DNA of 64,000 nt from NCBI RefSeq assembly GCF_047496725.1, contig NC_132978.1, positions 8,777,001 to 8,841,000 of the forward strand. The letters are read 5' to 3'. The notes beneath the pieces were generated by a model. The model was given only the letters and a program-made list of their open reading frames with translations, had not been told where the DNA came from and ran no database searches. A program made the translations under genes and the position numbers. Every line of letters starts with the position of its first letter. Within the stretch, counting starts at the first letter, position 1. Below are positions 1 through 13,254 of this stretch, one piece after another. This stretch comes from Anoplolepis gracilipes. Taxonomy: Eukaryota > Arthropoda > Insecta > Hymenoptera > Formicidae.

Positions 1-890
1 GTTTGTCTCACGGATGATTAGTTCATGTTTAAGTAGAAATGAACGATAAATAAGTCTGGTTAAACTGAGGTAAGACCTCGGTCAAGACCTCGAAAAGATA
101 AACGATGTATTTCCGGTTAGACGAGATGCGATCCTGACCTCGACGTGATTTTTTTGACGGTGCGTCATCGTGGCATCGCGTACGACTATAGACGATTTTA
201 TCGCACGAAGCCGGGATTCTAGAAACAACCAGAAAGCATTATCGATCGATCGCCCGCCCGCTGTGTGTAACGACGAACGGGGAACCGTAACGAGCCGTCA
301 GTGGCGACCACGGTGGACTTTTTTCTTGGTAGTCGACGATGACTCAGAGTGTTCGCCGCTCTCGTATTGTCCCGAGGGACGATAACACTGTATTACACCG
401 TCGAGGACATTAGATGAAAAAGGAATCACGGGAAGGATCGATCTCTATTTTTCCGTCTGTATATTTTTCACTGGATGTGAAAATAAACATGAAAAATCTT
501 ACAGTAACATTTTTCCGATGGTATTTTGTACTATAAGATATATAGATATGATTTTATTATACCTAATATATTTTCCCGGATGTGTGTGGTGAATTAATCT
601 TTTTGCGATGGTATCTATGTGTATAGGTGTGTCTATAATTTTCATTTATAAATTGGAAAGCTTTTACAGCTCATTATATTATTATTATTATTATTTGAAT
701 AATCAATACGAAAAAATATCATTTTCTCATAATTTTTGTATTATCTCTATTTTAATATTTGCTATTTTAAAAGTGAATTTTCTTTTTAACATTATCTTTT
801 GGAATACAGCAGAAAAAATGTTCGTCTCACGAACGATTATAGTCCATGTTTAAGTGGAAATAAACAAATAAATAAATCCAAAGAAGTCTG
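1..890. repeat. Diverged direct repeat pair (1-60 and 820-880)
   Basis: The first roughly 60 bases recur in the same orientation at 820-880. Shared blocks are GTCTCACG, CGATTA or GATTA, CATGTTTAAGT and GGAAATAAAC or a near variant, in the same order with small indels. The copies are about 820 bp apart. They could be a tandem duplication, two copies of a dispersed repeat, or degenerate ends of one element. No open frame between them suggests a transposase. Confidence 0.5.
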
Positions 891-3398
891 TTACTCTTAA
901 GATAATAATAATTCCATTCATTTAAATGACAACCGAACGTATCTCATATAAACATCTTTGCCCGATATGACTTATTCGCTGAATGAATTTACGGCAGATT
1001 TTTATTGGTTCTGTTATAATGAACAGTGTGTGTATCTCTCTTTTATTATTACGTCTCATCAACGGCGTCTACGATGGATTCAACATTTAAAATTTTTTAA
1101 GCGAAATATTGATTCGCGCGATCGATAGGACAAACAGAAATCTAGGTCATTTCGGAGGAAAATAATAACATAATACAGCTGTCTGATATTTTTTCATTGA
1201 TGTATTGCTTTGATTGAGTTTGAAAAATTATCGCGATTAGATTATCATAATATTGTCACTCGGCACAATTCTTAAAGATAACCAAGATTTAATATCACGA
1301 ATACACATCGCAATGATCGCAAATATTTAAAGAAACTATAATACCAACATTATCAATTCTATAATTGAAATTAATCACGATTAACGAAAATAACGAACTG
1401 TTTTATTGTTTATTTATTAAGTGAATTAATTCCTTCTCTTTCCTATTTTCGCGAGTGTTTATGAAATAAAGATTGTAATGAATAGTCTATATTGATGGTC
1501 ATATTAGAAAATATATTGGTGATAACCATATATATTTCTATCTCCTAGCGATATACGGTTGAAAATTTATTGGTCATAAATTGTAATCGTGTAATCAAAA
1601 TTCAAAATTATTTTGTATTAATTAAAGGTATACGACGATGCTAGTTATCTCGAATAATTGCTTCATATTGCAAAAACAAGCTTCTAACATCTAAATTTAT
1701 GAAGTAAATAGAGAAGATGGCTTAATCGCAAGTACTCAAGCAGAGATAGAGACGGTAAACTTGATCTCATCGGAGCGACCGCGCAGCTTTTACGATAATT
1801 ACAGGAACGCGATGAGAATCTCTCGTTGGCAATGTTTACTTTCTTGCGGAATAATGCATAAGAAGTTGACGTTAATATCTTACAGAGTAATAAATGCGTA
1901 TCAACGTATCGTATGCTGTGACGCATGGAGTAACATAACTTTCCGCCTGAAATTGAGCAAGAAAATGTATCTTCACGGTCAATGTACGCTTTCCAATATT
2001 TCGAAAGTGGAACATGCTAGAAATTCTATTTTTTGCTCGTTACACTGACTATACTATCATTAAATAATATAGTGCTTAATAATTTTTAAAGTTATATAAT
2101 TACAAGAGAAATTCTGCGAATAAAGTAATATACAATAATATATTAACGAGCAAAGTATTTTTGTAATATTTTAAAAAGATTAAATTAATTAGAAGACAAA
2201 AATGTATTTTTAATATATAATTTATTATAATTTGATCTATTTTTAAATTTTGCATTCAATCACAATACTGTGATTTAAATTATGTTTAGTTATGATTTAA
2301 ATAATAGTACAGATGAAATATGTTTGATTTGCGTGTTTTTACTGCTGACACGAATCATAAAAATTGAGCGACATTCAATAACTTAACTTTGAGAGGGATA
2401 AAAGTTGAAAGGGAGGAATGCCCCATGATCTTACAATATGGTTGCATCTTGAATAGCCGCTATGTACGTAATGCTATAATCAATCAATTGTTGGGCAGAC
2501 TTTCAAAGAATTTTAACTACTCTAAAGTGTCAGAGATATAGTCTGTAAAAGTTGGTCGAATATGATATCGAAATTTACGAACCCATTTTTCCAGATTTCC
2601 TACTATTATTTACATTAATTTTGAAATTAAAAGCAATATAATAGGCATTTATATGGATGCATCTATTTCAGTTAACTTAATTATTTTACCGCGATGCGTC
2701 GGCGAATAAAAATTGCGGCGAATTTGTGATCTGCACGTATCATCCGAGCGTGAAATAGAATTTTGACAAAGGTCAGGGTTCATCGACGGCTCCTAACTCA
2801 TTGTCCATCGATAAAACAAATCGACGCCCATGAACGACGGTGTTCATGGCAGCGTACAACGGCAGTGATTACGGATATGTCAAAGGCGCAACGTGCGCTT
2901 TGATTGAAGGCTTTGTATAAGTCCTATATATACGCGCACACATTTGCATGTAGACCGCCATACATATTTTTAGCAATTTTATATGACAGGGTTTATAGTC
3001 CTAAAAATATAGCAAAATTATATTATTATATATTGTTTTTTTCTTCAATTATACTGAAATTAAATAAAATAGCATTATGAAGCAGTAATGAAATATTTTC
3101 TCTGACGAAATAAAAGAATTCTTTTGATAATAAATTATGTATTCATTTATTGCTGCGATTGCATTGGAATGCGAAGAGCTAATTTGTTTGTTTTTCTGCA
3201 AATTTTTACAATTTGCTTAAATTTTATCATATTAATTGTTACTTTGGCAATCGTCGGTAATGAAAAAATTTTTCTATCTCTGTATGATAGAAATCATATT
3301 ATTCTAGATGAGATAGAATCGTATGATTGCGCATCTCACGGCATATGACATTTAACTAGATTATTCCTATGCATCATACATCGTGAAATAATTATCAG

Positions 3399-3402
<4 letters not shown>

Positions 3403-3431
<29 letters not shown>
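3403..3431. repeat. (TC)n microsatellite
   Basis: A pure TC run of about 29 bases lies in non-coding sequence, probably an intron of the DYRK2 gene. Confidence 0.9.
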
Positions 3432-3434
<3 letters not shown>

Positions 3435-6400
3435 GTTGATGATATTACCAGTTTAATTATAGTATTACGCAACATGAAACTCCACAATAGTTTTGGCTTA
3501 AGCTTGAACTACTCGTCATTTCAATTGTGATATCGCGTTCCATTATTCGGGTTTCAAATATCGCTTCACTCTGTGTCACTTACGATTCAATGAACATAGA
3601 CATTATTTGTGATAACAACAAAACAATTGCTAATCTCATGGGTTTGCAAACATGTATAGATAACACAAAGCGGTTGGTTTTTTTGTAAGATAAAAAGTTT
3701 GCGAGGTCAACAAGCGGACGCATATATATGTTAGGGGAAGTGACATGGCAGAAGATTTTTTCTGAACTTGCATTGAATATTGTGGCACGTATAGGCACCA
3801 CCTGTTACCTCGGAAGCGAAACCGGCGCGCGTTTCAATTAGGGGACTAAACCTCCTCCTTTTATTACTGTTCTCGTGCAGCGCGAAACGGGAGGATATCC
3901 GCGAATAATATTCTCTGCATCATGTATCTCTCTCATTTCACAAGACAAAGGGCCGCAACGCCGGAGATGGTTTATAAGCACCCTTTCGTAATAGGTGTTT
4001 CCTTTCCTGCGATTATTACCCGTGAAGAAAAAGAAATCACTGCAAAACCTGAGATTATAAATTAAAATGCTGTAGCTATTCGTATATTTCGACCTCCTCG
4101 TTTGTTGCTCTTATGTATACTCTAGTATCTATTAATTTTATCCTTAATTTTGCTTTAAAGAATATAGCATTGAAATATTAAAAAAATAACTTTTATTAAT
4201 AAGATTCTAATGAATTTTTTTATTAATAAGATTTTAATGAATTAAAAATAGATTAATCTTGTGAAAAAGATTAATTGATTTCTTTGATAATCGAAATTCT
4301 CAAAAAAAAAAAAAAAAAATAAATAAATAAATAAATGAAATAAAAAATAAGAAATGAAAGCATTAATGTATTCAATATTCAAAGAATGTTATGCAAAACT
4401 GACACTAGTATAATAATTGCAAATGTGTTAAATTTATTTTACGTACATCACGCAATTTTCAAACTTTTTCTAGAACTATTTAGGGAAGAACCGAAACTCT
4501 ATTAATTGTAACAGTTCTAAATATATATTGCGAAAATAAGCTAATTTTAGAGACGATAATTCCCAATAAATATTCGCGACAGTTTATAAATTCAGGTGAG
4601 GTCGTGATCCCTCTGTTGGCATTCCCCACGGAAATCTTGCATTGCTGCAGCTGCATATACGCGGGGGTGAATATATTATTTCATGTAATGGCATACACTC
4701 ATCGAAACAATAAATTTTAACAGAAAATACTTTTGAAAACAAAAAGAAACTTATTAAATCAAAGAATTATTAAAAAGCAATATGCAAAATTTTGCAAGTT
4801 AAAATATCAACTTACAATTAGTTTTTCTGATTTCTATATTATGTCAAGTTAAAAAAATGTATATAATTAAAATATCAAGTTGGCCTCTTATAATTTTATT
4901 ATTTTTTAACCTTATCCTCTTATTTTGAAAGCCTTTTTACAGCTTATCGAGAACTTCGATAATCTCCGAGTTTCAGAAGTTAAGTTCTTAATATTTAGAA
5001 AAAAAGTCTCAAAATCTTTTGAATAAATTGAAATTCTAAAAATGAGATACAAACTTCACAGAGCAAATTAAATGTCTGTATAGTGGGCACTTCCGTCAAA
5101 AGTGCACCCTGCGAAAACTTCCGGCCAACTGGTCGATCGCCCCTTGAAATTGATCAACCTGAACGTTTAGTCACGATGTTGTGAAAACTGCTTGCGTGTC
5201 TGTCACGGGGTCAAGTGAAACGAGACATTGGATGAAAGATAATCAAAACCTTATTTTCCATTTTTTTCAATAAATCCATTGACAAATCTTGCCACGAAAT
5301 GTTAATTCGTTCATCGAAAAATAATTAAGATTTAGTTTATCTATTCCTTAAAATAATACAAATGTTATATTTTTTTATTGTAAGGAACTTATTGTATTAT
5401 GAAATAGGAGTAATCAATTGTCTTAAAAGATATTTCGATATGTTTTCTGTAAAATACCTATTCTCCTTCTGTGCAATTTAAAATAATATGTATTTATATC
5501 TTTAAAATTCATTAAATACCGATACAGAAAATATAAATGCTGTGCATATCGAATTATGTTTTTATAATTATAAGTATTGATTAATTACAGATTATTTTCT
5601 AGTTCATCATTATGCGTAATAAAGGGATATATAAGGTGTTCTAGATAATTTTTTCCTGCATTCTCTCAATCACGGAGATTTTATTTTTTACTTATTTTTT
5701 TATTATAAATTTAATGCAATATCTTAATTACGATGTTAAAAATAGTATACAACTTATATAATGATTGTGTCAATGTTACATTCGTAAATCATGTTATTAA
5801 AATACATTTCTGATTGTAATTACGAAAGAAAAAAAATATATTCAGATAGATTTATCATATTTTTTATAAAATTTAGAAAAAATCTTGATTATACGAAACA
5901 AAAATAAAAAAAAGAAAAATTTTCCACAGTTTTATTACACATAGTTCGGAAATTATTTTTTAGTTTAAAATCGCGATATCTTTATATATTACTAACAATA
6001 TGATGTAAATGTGTCAGTATCAATGCCTGGTACGTTGATTCCTTGATCTACGAAAAGACTATTTTTAGACGGAAATTTCATCGGAGGTCGCGTATCAGGT
6101 ATCGATCGTCGAGAATTATAGCTCACTGAAGTCGCAACCAAGTAGCCAAATCTAAAGCGAGCCGGTTGAATCCTGGACAATCTCCAACGCACCATTTCTA
6201 TTCGCTGTATACGCGAAAGAAGCAATGTTACCCGAAATATTAAAGTAGGCCAGAAGGTACCGGATTATTATTCGAATTGTGCGATGTTCTCTCATTATTT
6301 TTATATCATCATTTTTTGAAAAATATTGAAAAAAACTTCATAATATTATCGTAAATAATTCGAAGATTTCGTCAACCAATAATTTTAATGTTGCTTAATA

Positions 6401-7349
6401 CACCTCTAATATACTTTAATATATTTAATATCTTGTATTCAAATATTATAAATATTATTTAAATATATATATATATATAATTTTAAATGTAATATTAAAA
6501 TATATATAAATGAAATATTATATATTGAATTATATGTATTAATTACATATTATATTGAAAATAAAGAAATATTATTGTAAAGTATGTGATAAAACGATAT
6601 AAAGTATCGATATAAAGTATTTGCGGCGCTCCCAGACGTGCTTTTTTTAAGCACGCGATTATGCATCGTTACTGAGGCACGTTGTGACTGAAACGTTGTT
6701 ATGTTCGATAAACGTGAGGTAAAATTATCGGACCGTCACTTCGACACGTTCGCTGCCAGGTGTGCCATAAACGATACACGCGCCTTACTTTACGTGGGCC
6801 ATATGTATCATCATTTATAACGAACCAGAACAGATATATTCGTACATGTATCCGGGGTGCGTCCTACCATCGCTCTACCGCCGTTCTTGTGTATAGAAAT
6901 TATTAACGAACTCGAGCTTTATATGAATTTAATCGATTTTCATGAGTGAATATGTCTCTATGTACGTACACATAGTAGCGTGACATGTCACATTAAATCG
7001 ATAATGGATATTCCGCATTCTATAACAAATATTTTAATATGCTTCCTTCCGAAAAACAGCAATTTTTAGAAAAACATAATAGTTATGTTTGCCAATATTG
7101 GTTATACAAAAATTATAATTAAAAAAATAATTAAAATTGGTTATAAAAAAATTATAATTAAAATAATAATTAAAATATTAATTTTTTTAAACTTTGGAAA
7201 TTTTATTTATTATATTACTCAGATGACGTTTCAAGTTATCGCATTTCTCGATAATGTTTTATCCAATTACTGTGTAATTATTAATTGTATCATTTATAAG
7301 TGTGTTAATATATTTCTGCGCATTAATGAGACCGTTCCACGTGTTCCAG

Positions 7350-8897
7350 GTGATAGATTTCGGCTCGAGCTGCTATGAAAATCAACGGGTATATACTTAC
7401 ATCCAGAGTCGCTTTTACCGAGCGCCGGAAGTAATACTAGGTGCAAGATACGGTATGCCGATCGATATGTGGAGTCTCGGTTGCATCCTGGCGGAGCTCT
7501 TTACCGGTTTCCCGCTGCTGCCGGGCGAGGACGAGGCGGACCAGCTGGCGTGCATCATCGAGATGCTGGGCATGCCGCCACAACGGCTGCTACAGAACTC
7601 GAAGCGGTCGCGCCAGTTCATCAGCTCGAAGGGCTACCCGAAGTACTGCACCGCGACGGCGATGCCGGACGGAACGACAGTGCTAAGCGGGGGTCTGTCG
7701 AGACGAGGGAAGCTACGTGGTCCGCCGGGCTCGCACGATCTCGAGCGCGCCCTCAAAGGTTGCGATGATGTGTTGTTCCTAGACTTTTTAAGACGTTGTC
7801 TCGTGTGGGAGCCGGAGTATCGGATGACGCCCAATAAGGCACTCAGGCATCCGTGGCTGCGTCGTCGATTGCCGAGGCCTCCGGGCGATAAGAACGACAC
7901 GCTACCTGCGGTTACGTCAGCGCAGTCCGCGACCACTGGCGGTCCCACTTTAAGGACGTCCGCGTCCGGCAGCAGGAGTTCCAGCAAGACCAACAGTCTG
8001 CAGAGTAGTAATAACATCAACGAAGACATCGCTGCGAGCAAGACAACGGGCCAGCAAAGGGGAAACCGTTTGGTGGAAGACGTGGTATCCACTTACACGG
8101 GCACTTACTCGTCGTCGTATTGCGGCCACCAATTGCATGTTAGCACTTGGGGTACAACCGGAGGAGGACTGAATAGTGGCCATCAATCGCTCAATTCCGT
8201 CGGTGGCGGCGGCGGTGGTGGCGGCGGTGGCGGTGCCGGTGGCGGCAGAAGTTCCTCCAGCAAGGCTAACAGTCTGCAGAGTAGCAATAACACCAGCGAC
8301 GATGTTGCTACGAGCAAAACAACCGGCCAGCAAAGGGGTAACCGCTTGGTGGAGGACGTGGTGTCCACTTATACGGGCACTTACTCGTCGTATTGCGATC
8401 GCCAATTGCATGGTAGCACTTGGGCTACAGCGGGAGGTGGACTGAGTAGCGGTCATCAATCGCTCAATTCCGTAAGTAGCAGAAGTTCCAGCAAGACTAA
8501 TAGCCAGTTGCAAAGCGGTAACAATGCGGCAACCGGCGATATCCCTGCGAGCAAAACTGATTGCCAGCAGCAGAGAGACCCCGCGACCGAATTGCGAGCG
8601 GTAATGTTGGACTGTTTTCCTCTTAAATCTTATGGTTGTCTGTCCGAGTCTCAATTGCACAGGAATCGCCGAGCGATCCAGAGCCTCAGTCATCAATCGC
8701 TCAATTCCGTCGACGGCGCGACGACCGGCAAGTCGCAACGCACTCGTCAGACGCATCAGACGCAACAACAACAGCACAATAATAACGGTACGTCGCATGA
8801 TAATTACGGCTCTCATGGCTCCTCGAGCGGCTCCAGCCGTCTGGTATTGACACTTCCTCCGGCGGTCCAGGAGATTCTCGACGAGCTGAGACGATAG
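7350..8897 (+). CDS. Dyrk2: DYRK2-class dual-specificity kinase, terminal exon (C-lobe and C-terminal tail)
   Basis: Only the last coding exon is in the window: 516 codons including the TAG at 8895-8897. It starts after a splice acceptor ending TTCCAG at 7349, in phase 0. The translation opens with VIDFGSSCYE, giving the DFG magnesium-binding motif. It continues with YTYIQSRFYRAPE, the activation loop whose YxY tyrosine is autophosphorylated in DYRKs, then MWSLGCILAELFTG, GRSRRGKLRGPP-like and RMTPNKALRHPWL blocks typical of DYRK2/3/4 (Drosophila smi35A/Dyrk2). The kinase domain ends near exon residue 180. The rest is a Ser/Thr/Gly/Gln-rich tail with three tandem repeats of about 80 residues, each ending HQSLNSV (7971-8201, 8247-8474, 8475-8711), and a 15-codon Gly-rich run between the first two. 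The catalytic HCDLKPEN loop lies in an upstream exon outside this window. The exon is markedly GC-richer than its flanks. Confidence 0.92.
   Translation: MIDFGSSCYENQRVYTYIQSRFYRAPEVILGARYGMPIDMWSLGCILAELFTGFPLLPGEDEADQLACIIEMLGMPPQRLLQNSKRSRQFISSKGYPKYCTATAMPDGTTVLSGGLSRRGKLRGPPGSHDLERALKGCDDVLFLDFLRRCLVWEPEYRMTPNKALRHPWLRRRLPRPPGDKNDTLPAVTSAQSATTGGPTLRTSASGSRSSSKTNSLQSSNNINEDIAASKTTGQQRGNRLVEDVVSTYTGTYSSSYCGHQLHVSTWGTTGGGLNSGHQSLNSVGGGGGGGGGGGAGGGRSSSSKANSLQSSNNTSDDVATSKTTGQQRGNRLVEDVVSTYTGTYSSYCDRQLHGSTWATAGGGLSSGHQSLNSVSSRSSSKTNSQLQSGNNAATGDIPASKTDCQQQRDPATELRAVMLDCFPLKSYGCLSESQLHRNRRAIQSLSHQSLNSVDGATTGKSQRTRQTHQTQQQQHNNNGTSHDNYGSHGSSSGSSRLVLTLPPAVQEILDELRR
7971..8711 (+). repeat. Three in-frame tandem repeats in the DYRK2 tail
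   Basis: Each unit begins RSSSK and ends HQSLNSV. Units 1 (7971-8201) and 2 (8247-8474) are nearly identical in DNA and protein, sharing SKTTGQQRGNRLVEDVVS. Unit 3 (8475-8711) keeps its ends but has a diverged centre. A glycine run (8202-8246, GGC/GGT codons) separates units 1 and 2. This is a lineage expansion by internal duplication; vertebrate DYRK2 tails are short and lack it. Confidence 0.85.
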
Positions 8898-9660
8898 GCC
8901 GAGATGTGAGACTATCCTTTCTCTCCTCTTCGACTTATCTTATTATCATCCTCGGCGATGCTCTTGAGGTATTCAACGATCGCGCCATTTTCTTATAAAT
9001 AGATAAAAATACGCAATGATAAGGATGATCCAGTCTTGGTTAACCGATGTAAAACTCGGCTGTGGTTCGCTGCCTGCCGTTCGGACAACATTCGATCTGT
9101 ATTCTTGACTTAATGTCGAAAAGGATTATTCAAGATCGGGAGAAAGGATGGCCGTCTCATCAGCGATCTCGGATTCACCGCTGTGATTCACACGTTGCGT
9201 TTCTACAATCGCCGGTGTGGCTAGTTGTAAGTGGGATGTGAAATAGTTATAATTTAGCGAGATCAGAAGAGATCCGTTCCATAAAGTGTGTTGTGCGAAA
9301 AAAATATAGTAATAATGTGCTCTTGAAATTCGCGTTGAACCTTTGGTCGAATTATCTGAGTCTGAATTTCGGGAAGGAATAACGATCGTGAAAATCGCAA
9401 TTGAACAAAGAAGTAACGGTGATTTGGAAATAAGCGAAAAGTTTCGTCTAAGTAAGAGATAATTAAGTCAAGGCCAGTATGAGCTTTTAAATACGATATT
9501 TATGCGATCCAATACTTGCAATATTCTCTATTTTCTGTAGTCATAAAATATGTTCTCAATAACGAAATAATTTGTATTTTTACTCAAATTTTTCTTGAAA
9601 AATTAATAAAATATTTTTTTTTTAATTTTAGAACAACTTATTTTCATTAAAAGAACTAAT
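8898..9660 (+). other. Probable 3' UTR of the DYRK2 gene
   Basis: Sequence after the stop stays moderately GC-rich to about 9300 and then becomes AT-rich. A canonical AATAAA at 9605-9610 is followed by a T-rich run, so transcript cleavage shortly afterwards is plausible. No coding exon is seen. Confidence 0.45.
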
Positions 9661-10933
9661 ACATAAAATTAAACATCTGCAATAAAAATGAATATAAATT
9701 ATATACATTCCATAGGGTTGCTATAAATTATATAATCCTAACATATGTTTTATTCTGTTTTATACAAATAAATTACATATTTAATTTTTTATATGTTACA
9801 TTATATAAATCAAACATTGAAAAAATAGATTTGAATAATATTCCTATTATATAATCTTAAAAGGAGTGTTAATTTGTGACTGAAAAGAATTTGAGTGAAG
9901 ATCGAAACAGAGTTTCACTACTGAGAACAAATTTTGCGATTAAAGTTGCGTACTGTAAATATTGGATCCAACATCAGTGCTTGAAGGTTTATATTATATC
10001 CTTGATATCTTCACTTAGATTTTTTTAAGAAAATCAGTTACTCGTCACAAAGAGATTTTACTCAATTTTGCGGATTTGTCGCTGGCGTTATAACGGTTTC
10101 ACTTATTTCGTTGTGCAAGGCACGATATCTTGAATAGTACCTTCAGCTGCGACGACGTCGCTTCGCGTTGCTCTTTGATCCACTCGTTACAGGATTTATT
10201 CCTGTTGCTATTGCTTTTGGCTTTGAAAAACATGTGGTTGCCTCGGTGAGAAGCGAATTTTCGTTTCGACAATATATATTGAAAACTTTCTATTGAGATG
10301 TGTGTTTGAAGTTCTCGGAATAATAAATAAAATATAAAACGAATCAATTGTTTCGAAACGTTGTTCTTGTCTTTTGCGTACGGAATGTACAATGGACTCA
10401 AAGGATGCAACAATTTTTTCTGATGAATTTCGGAAATAAAAATAACGAGAGACAATACTTGACGACATCTCGAAGTACTCATTTATGCTCGTTCACTCGA
10501 CTGTATTTCGCAACGTTGTTTATCTGACAGAACATAAGGCCGAATAGTTGAGACAGTAAATCAAGACAATCTATTTTATCAAGCATAAAAAATCAACTGA
10601 TTGATGGAACGCATAAAATACAGAGATGTATGTAATTATTACTGTTAAACTTACTACGATGCGACATGTATGAATCATTCTCATTCGTACTTATTGCGAT
10701 ATCATATTTTTTTAATAAATTGACGCGATTGATTACACCGAGATAAGACAACGATGATATCAAACGGAATCGCCAATTCTGATATATATTAACATAGAAA
10801 CTCTGATTTATAATTAATGCACAGTAGTTATCGTTACGATTATTTATCATTATCATATTATACAATTTGAAAATTATTACGTCAAGAAAACTCGGACGAT
10901 TCGATAGAATGTAATACAGTTAGATATATCAAC

Positions 10934-10995
10934 ACGGTGCGTCGCGACGCCGCCGGCAATGTAAACAAATATAGCGACTCGCTCGCGAGAGATGC
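10934..10995. promoter_or_regulatory. CpG-rich island with forkhead and TCGCGAGA-type motifs
   Basis: In AT-rich DNA this short block contains eight or more CpG dinucleotides. It has a forkhead-type core GTAAACAA (10961-10968) and GCTCGCGAGA (10981-10990), which differs at one position from the palindrome TCTCGCGAGA known as a promoter element in animals. No gene start is visible nearby. The regulatory role is inferred from motifs only. Confidence 0.3.
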
Positions 10996-12441
10996 AATCT
11001 AATAAAACTGCACATGCTCCATTGAATAGCGTAATTTGGATCATAAGATTGACTCAGATCGCGAAAGGCGCGAAGAGGGATGTTGAGTTTTCGTTCACGT
11101 CCTCAGTCTACACATGTTTCTTTTAATATCGTGTGTTACATAATTATGAGGAAGATATATATCATCTTTATGTCATCAGTATGACCGGTTTCGCTATAGA
11201 TTTGATAAAAAATTAATTTGAGTAAAAACTATAAATTGCAAGATTTGTAGATCCAATCAATTGAATCATTTACAAATATTATTAAGAATATTGTACAAAT
11301 ATAAAAAAATATATATTGCGATAAATTAATTTGGAGTGAACCAAAACTTTCAACGTTTTTTTTTACGATAACTGTAATTACTATTTAATTAATTATGTAC
11401 TTAAAATTGCACGTTATACTTTTATTAACTTTTCTCTTTCTATTGTGATTAAAAACACGATGTGGAGCTACGCGGTTTTCTATATCAAATTGCTCATTAT
11501 ATGAATCCATAGCTGTAAAACATGAGCGAATGTTCGGTTTACCGCGAGATATTTGTGATGAATTATAAGTGCTCGTTAGAGAGTTTCGACCAATTGTAAA
11601 TTTCGGTCAGTTCTGAAGCGTACTTCATTAAAAGCGAGTTCTCACCGCGAGAAAATTTTCACTGTCGATTAACAGAAAAACGTCGGGGAAAATATATACT
11701 TACGTGACTATGTGCGTATAGTTCGCTTACATTATCTATGATAAACTGCGTGACGCACAATTTATGACGGAGAGGTCACGCACGAGGTTTATTAACTTGG
11801 CGCTTCTCGTCTCCGTCTGGACTAACTGGGTTAATTTCCTTCTGCATTCTCTTCTCGGTGCTTATTATTATTCACGCGCTATGTGCATTAAATCGGAGCG
11901 AAAACGACTCGGTTTCTTTTCTTCGCGCGGTTACCACTTTCAACAGACACGAGAATTTTTATTTTTCACGTTTCTTTTTCCCGCAGATATATTTGATTGA
12001 GTTTTACAGGTCACGTCTCTACAGTGGAAAATCCGGTTTAAAGAACGCATAACAAAGAATTATATCCGAAAATTAAAAAGATTTCTTTGTTTGAGATTAA
12101 ATGATTCGAGTGTCCTGTGATTGTACTTTAGTTTCGCACTATTGTCGATATCTCATAAACGTGGGCGGTTTATAAATATATATATATAATTGAGAAATAA
12201 GCTTTTACAATTATTTTTAAAGAAAAGAATACAATAACGAAATGTAAATAATTTTTGTGTAAAAATTATTCAAATATGTACATATAAAATGGTATCAACT
12301 TACAATCAACAGTAATCAAAATTATAAATTATAACTTGTGATTGCAAAATACTTATACATTTTGACATACAAAGCCAAAACACAACTTGATTCCGTTTGA
12401 TATCAGTAACCAATTTTTTCCTGCATAATTCCACTCAAGTG

Positions 12442-12443
<2 letters not shown>

Positions 12444-12478
<35 letters not shown>
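12444..12478. repeat. (AT)n microsatellite
   Basis: A pure AT dinucleotide run in intergenic DNA. Confidence 0.9.
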
Positions 12479-12480
<2 letters not shown>

Positions 12481-13216
12481 CGCTGCACTCAGAACACAGA
12501 ATAATTAATATACATCATTTGTTCTTAGATAGCATTCTTCATTAAATGTTAAATGCGCTTTAATTGTCACTATCTATCTTATCATTGTCATTGATTTTCC
12601 CCAAGTTATTTTAAGCTACTTTGTGATTGATTGTTTAGTCATCGAGCAATTTGTATACAGAGTAGCAGAACGATAACATATGGTTCACGAACAATGCAAG
12701 TGCGCGTCTCACGATGACTTCGGTGATACGAAATCGCTAAATTTAGTCGGACAAAACGTGCGTGGCAAACAGTTGTAAGAATTAAGAGCATAAATGAGTA
12801 ACGAGATGACGATGGCGATGATGATAAAGGTAAAACGCGATGAAAAAAAAGTAACATGGAAAAGGGTGAAAAGGGCGCCGATGCAACGGCAATGACAGTA
12901 GCGACGAAGTCGATTAAGCTCAAGGAGGAGCGATCGGCAGCGGTTATAAAAATCGTGATAAACCGAACGGCATGTCTTTGTGATATGGAATTTAGACATA
13001 TTGGAATTTATACTAACGAATGTAGATAAATATATACATATATACATGTGTGTAAAATATCATATTATGTACGAATCGAATAATGAGTTTGTAAAGTGCG
13101 ATGTAGCTTAATCCTGTCATAGATAGGAAGACTAACGCAAAAATATCGATACCCTTTATTCTTTTACTCGTCAGTGTACAAGGAACGAGTATCGATGTCA
13201 TACTTTCTTCAAAGAT

Positions 13217-13220
<4 letters not shown>

Positions 13221-13252
<32 letters not shown>
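13221..13252. repeat. (AT)n microsatellite
   Basis: An AT dinucleotide run, followed by a short inverted pair around 13262-13300 (TATCCTTATAAATAA and its near complement). Confidence 0.85.

Positions 13253-13254
<2 letters not shown>

Larger units (their letters stand above)
1..7349. other. Non-coding DNA upstream of the DYRK2 last exon, probably intron
   Basis: I find no convincing coding exon here. The DYRK N-lobe, which must lie 5' of the exon at 7350, is not recognisable in any frame, so this is best read as intron of the kinase gene extending beyond the window. It is AT-rich, with less AT-rich, CpG-containing patches near 2690-2890, 3790-3990 and 6620-6900 that could be regulatory. It holds a TC microsatellite (3403-3431), an A-rich run near 4303-4320, and two related blocks of about 60 bp at 1-60 and 820-880. 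The open frame at 170-385 has no recognisable domain and is not called as a gene. Confidence 0.6.

Noticed and set aside
7634..8816. Long open frames on the minus strand across the DYRK2 exon (152 and 288 codons)
   Set aside because: They are antisense shadows of a GC-rich, repeat-bearing coding exon; the plus strand carries unmistakable kinase motifs.
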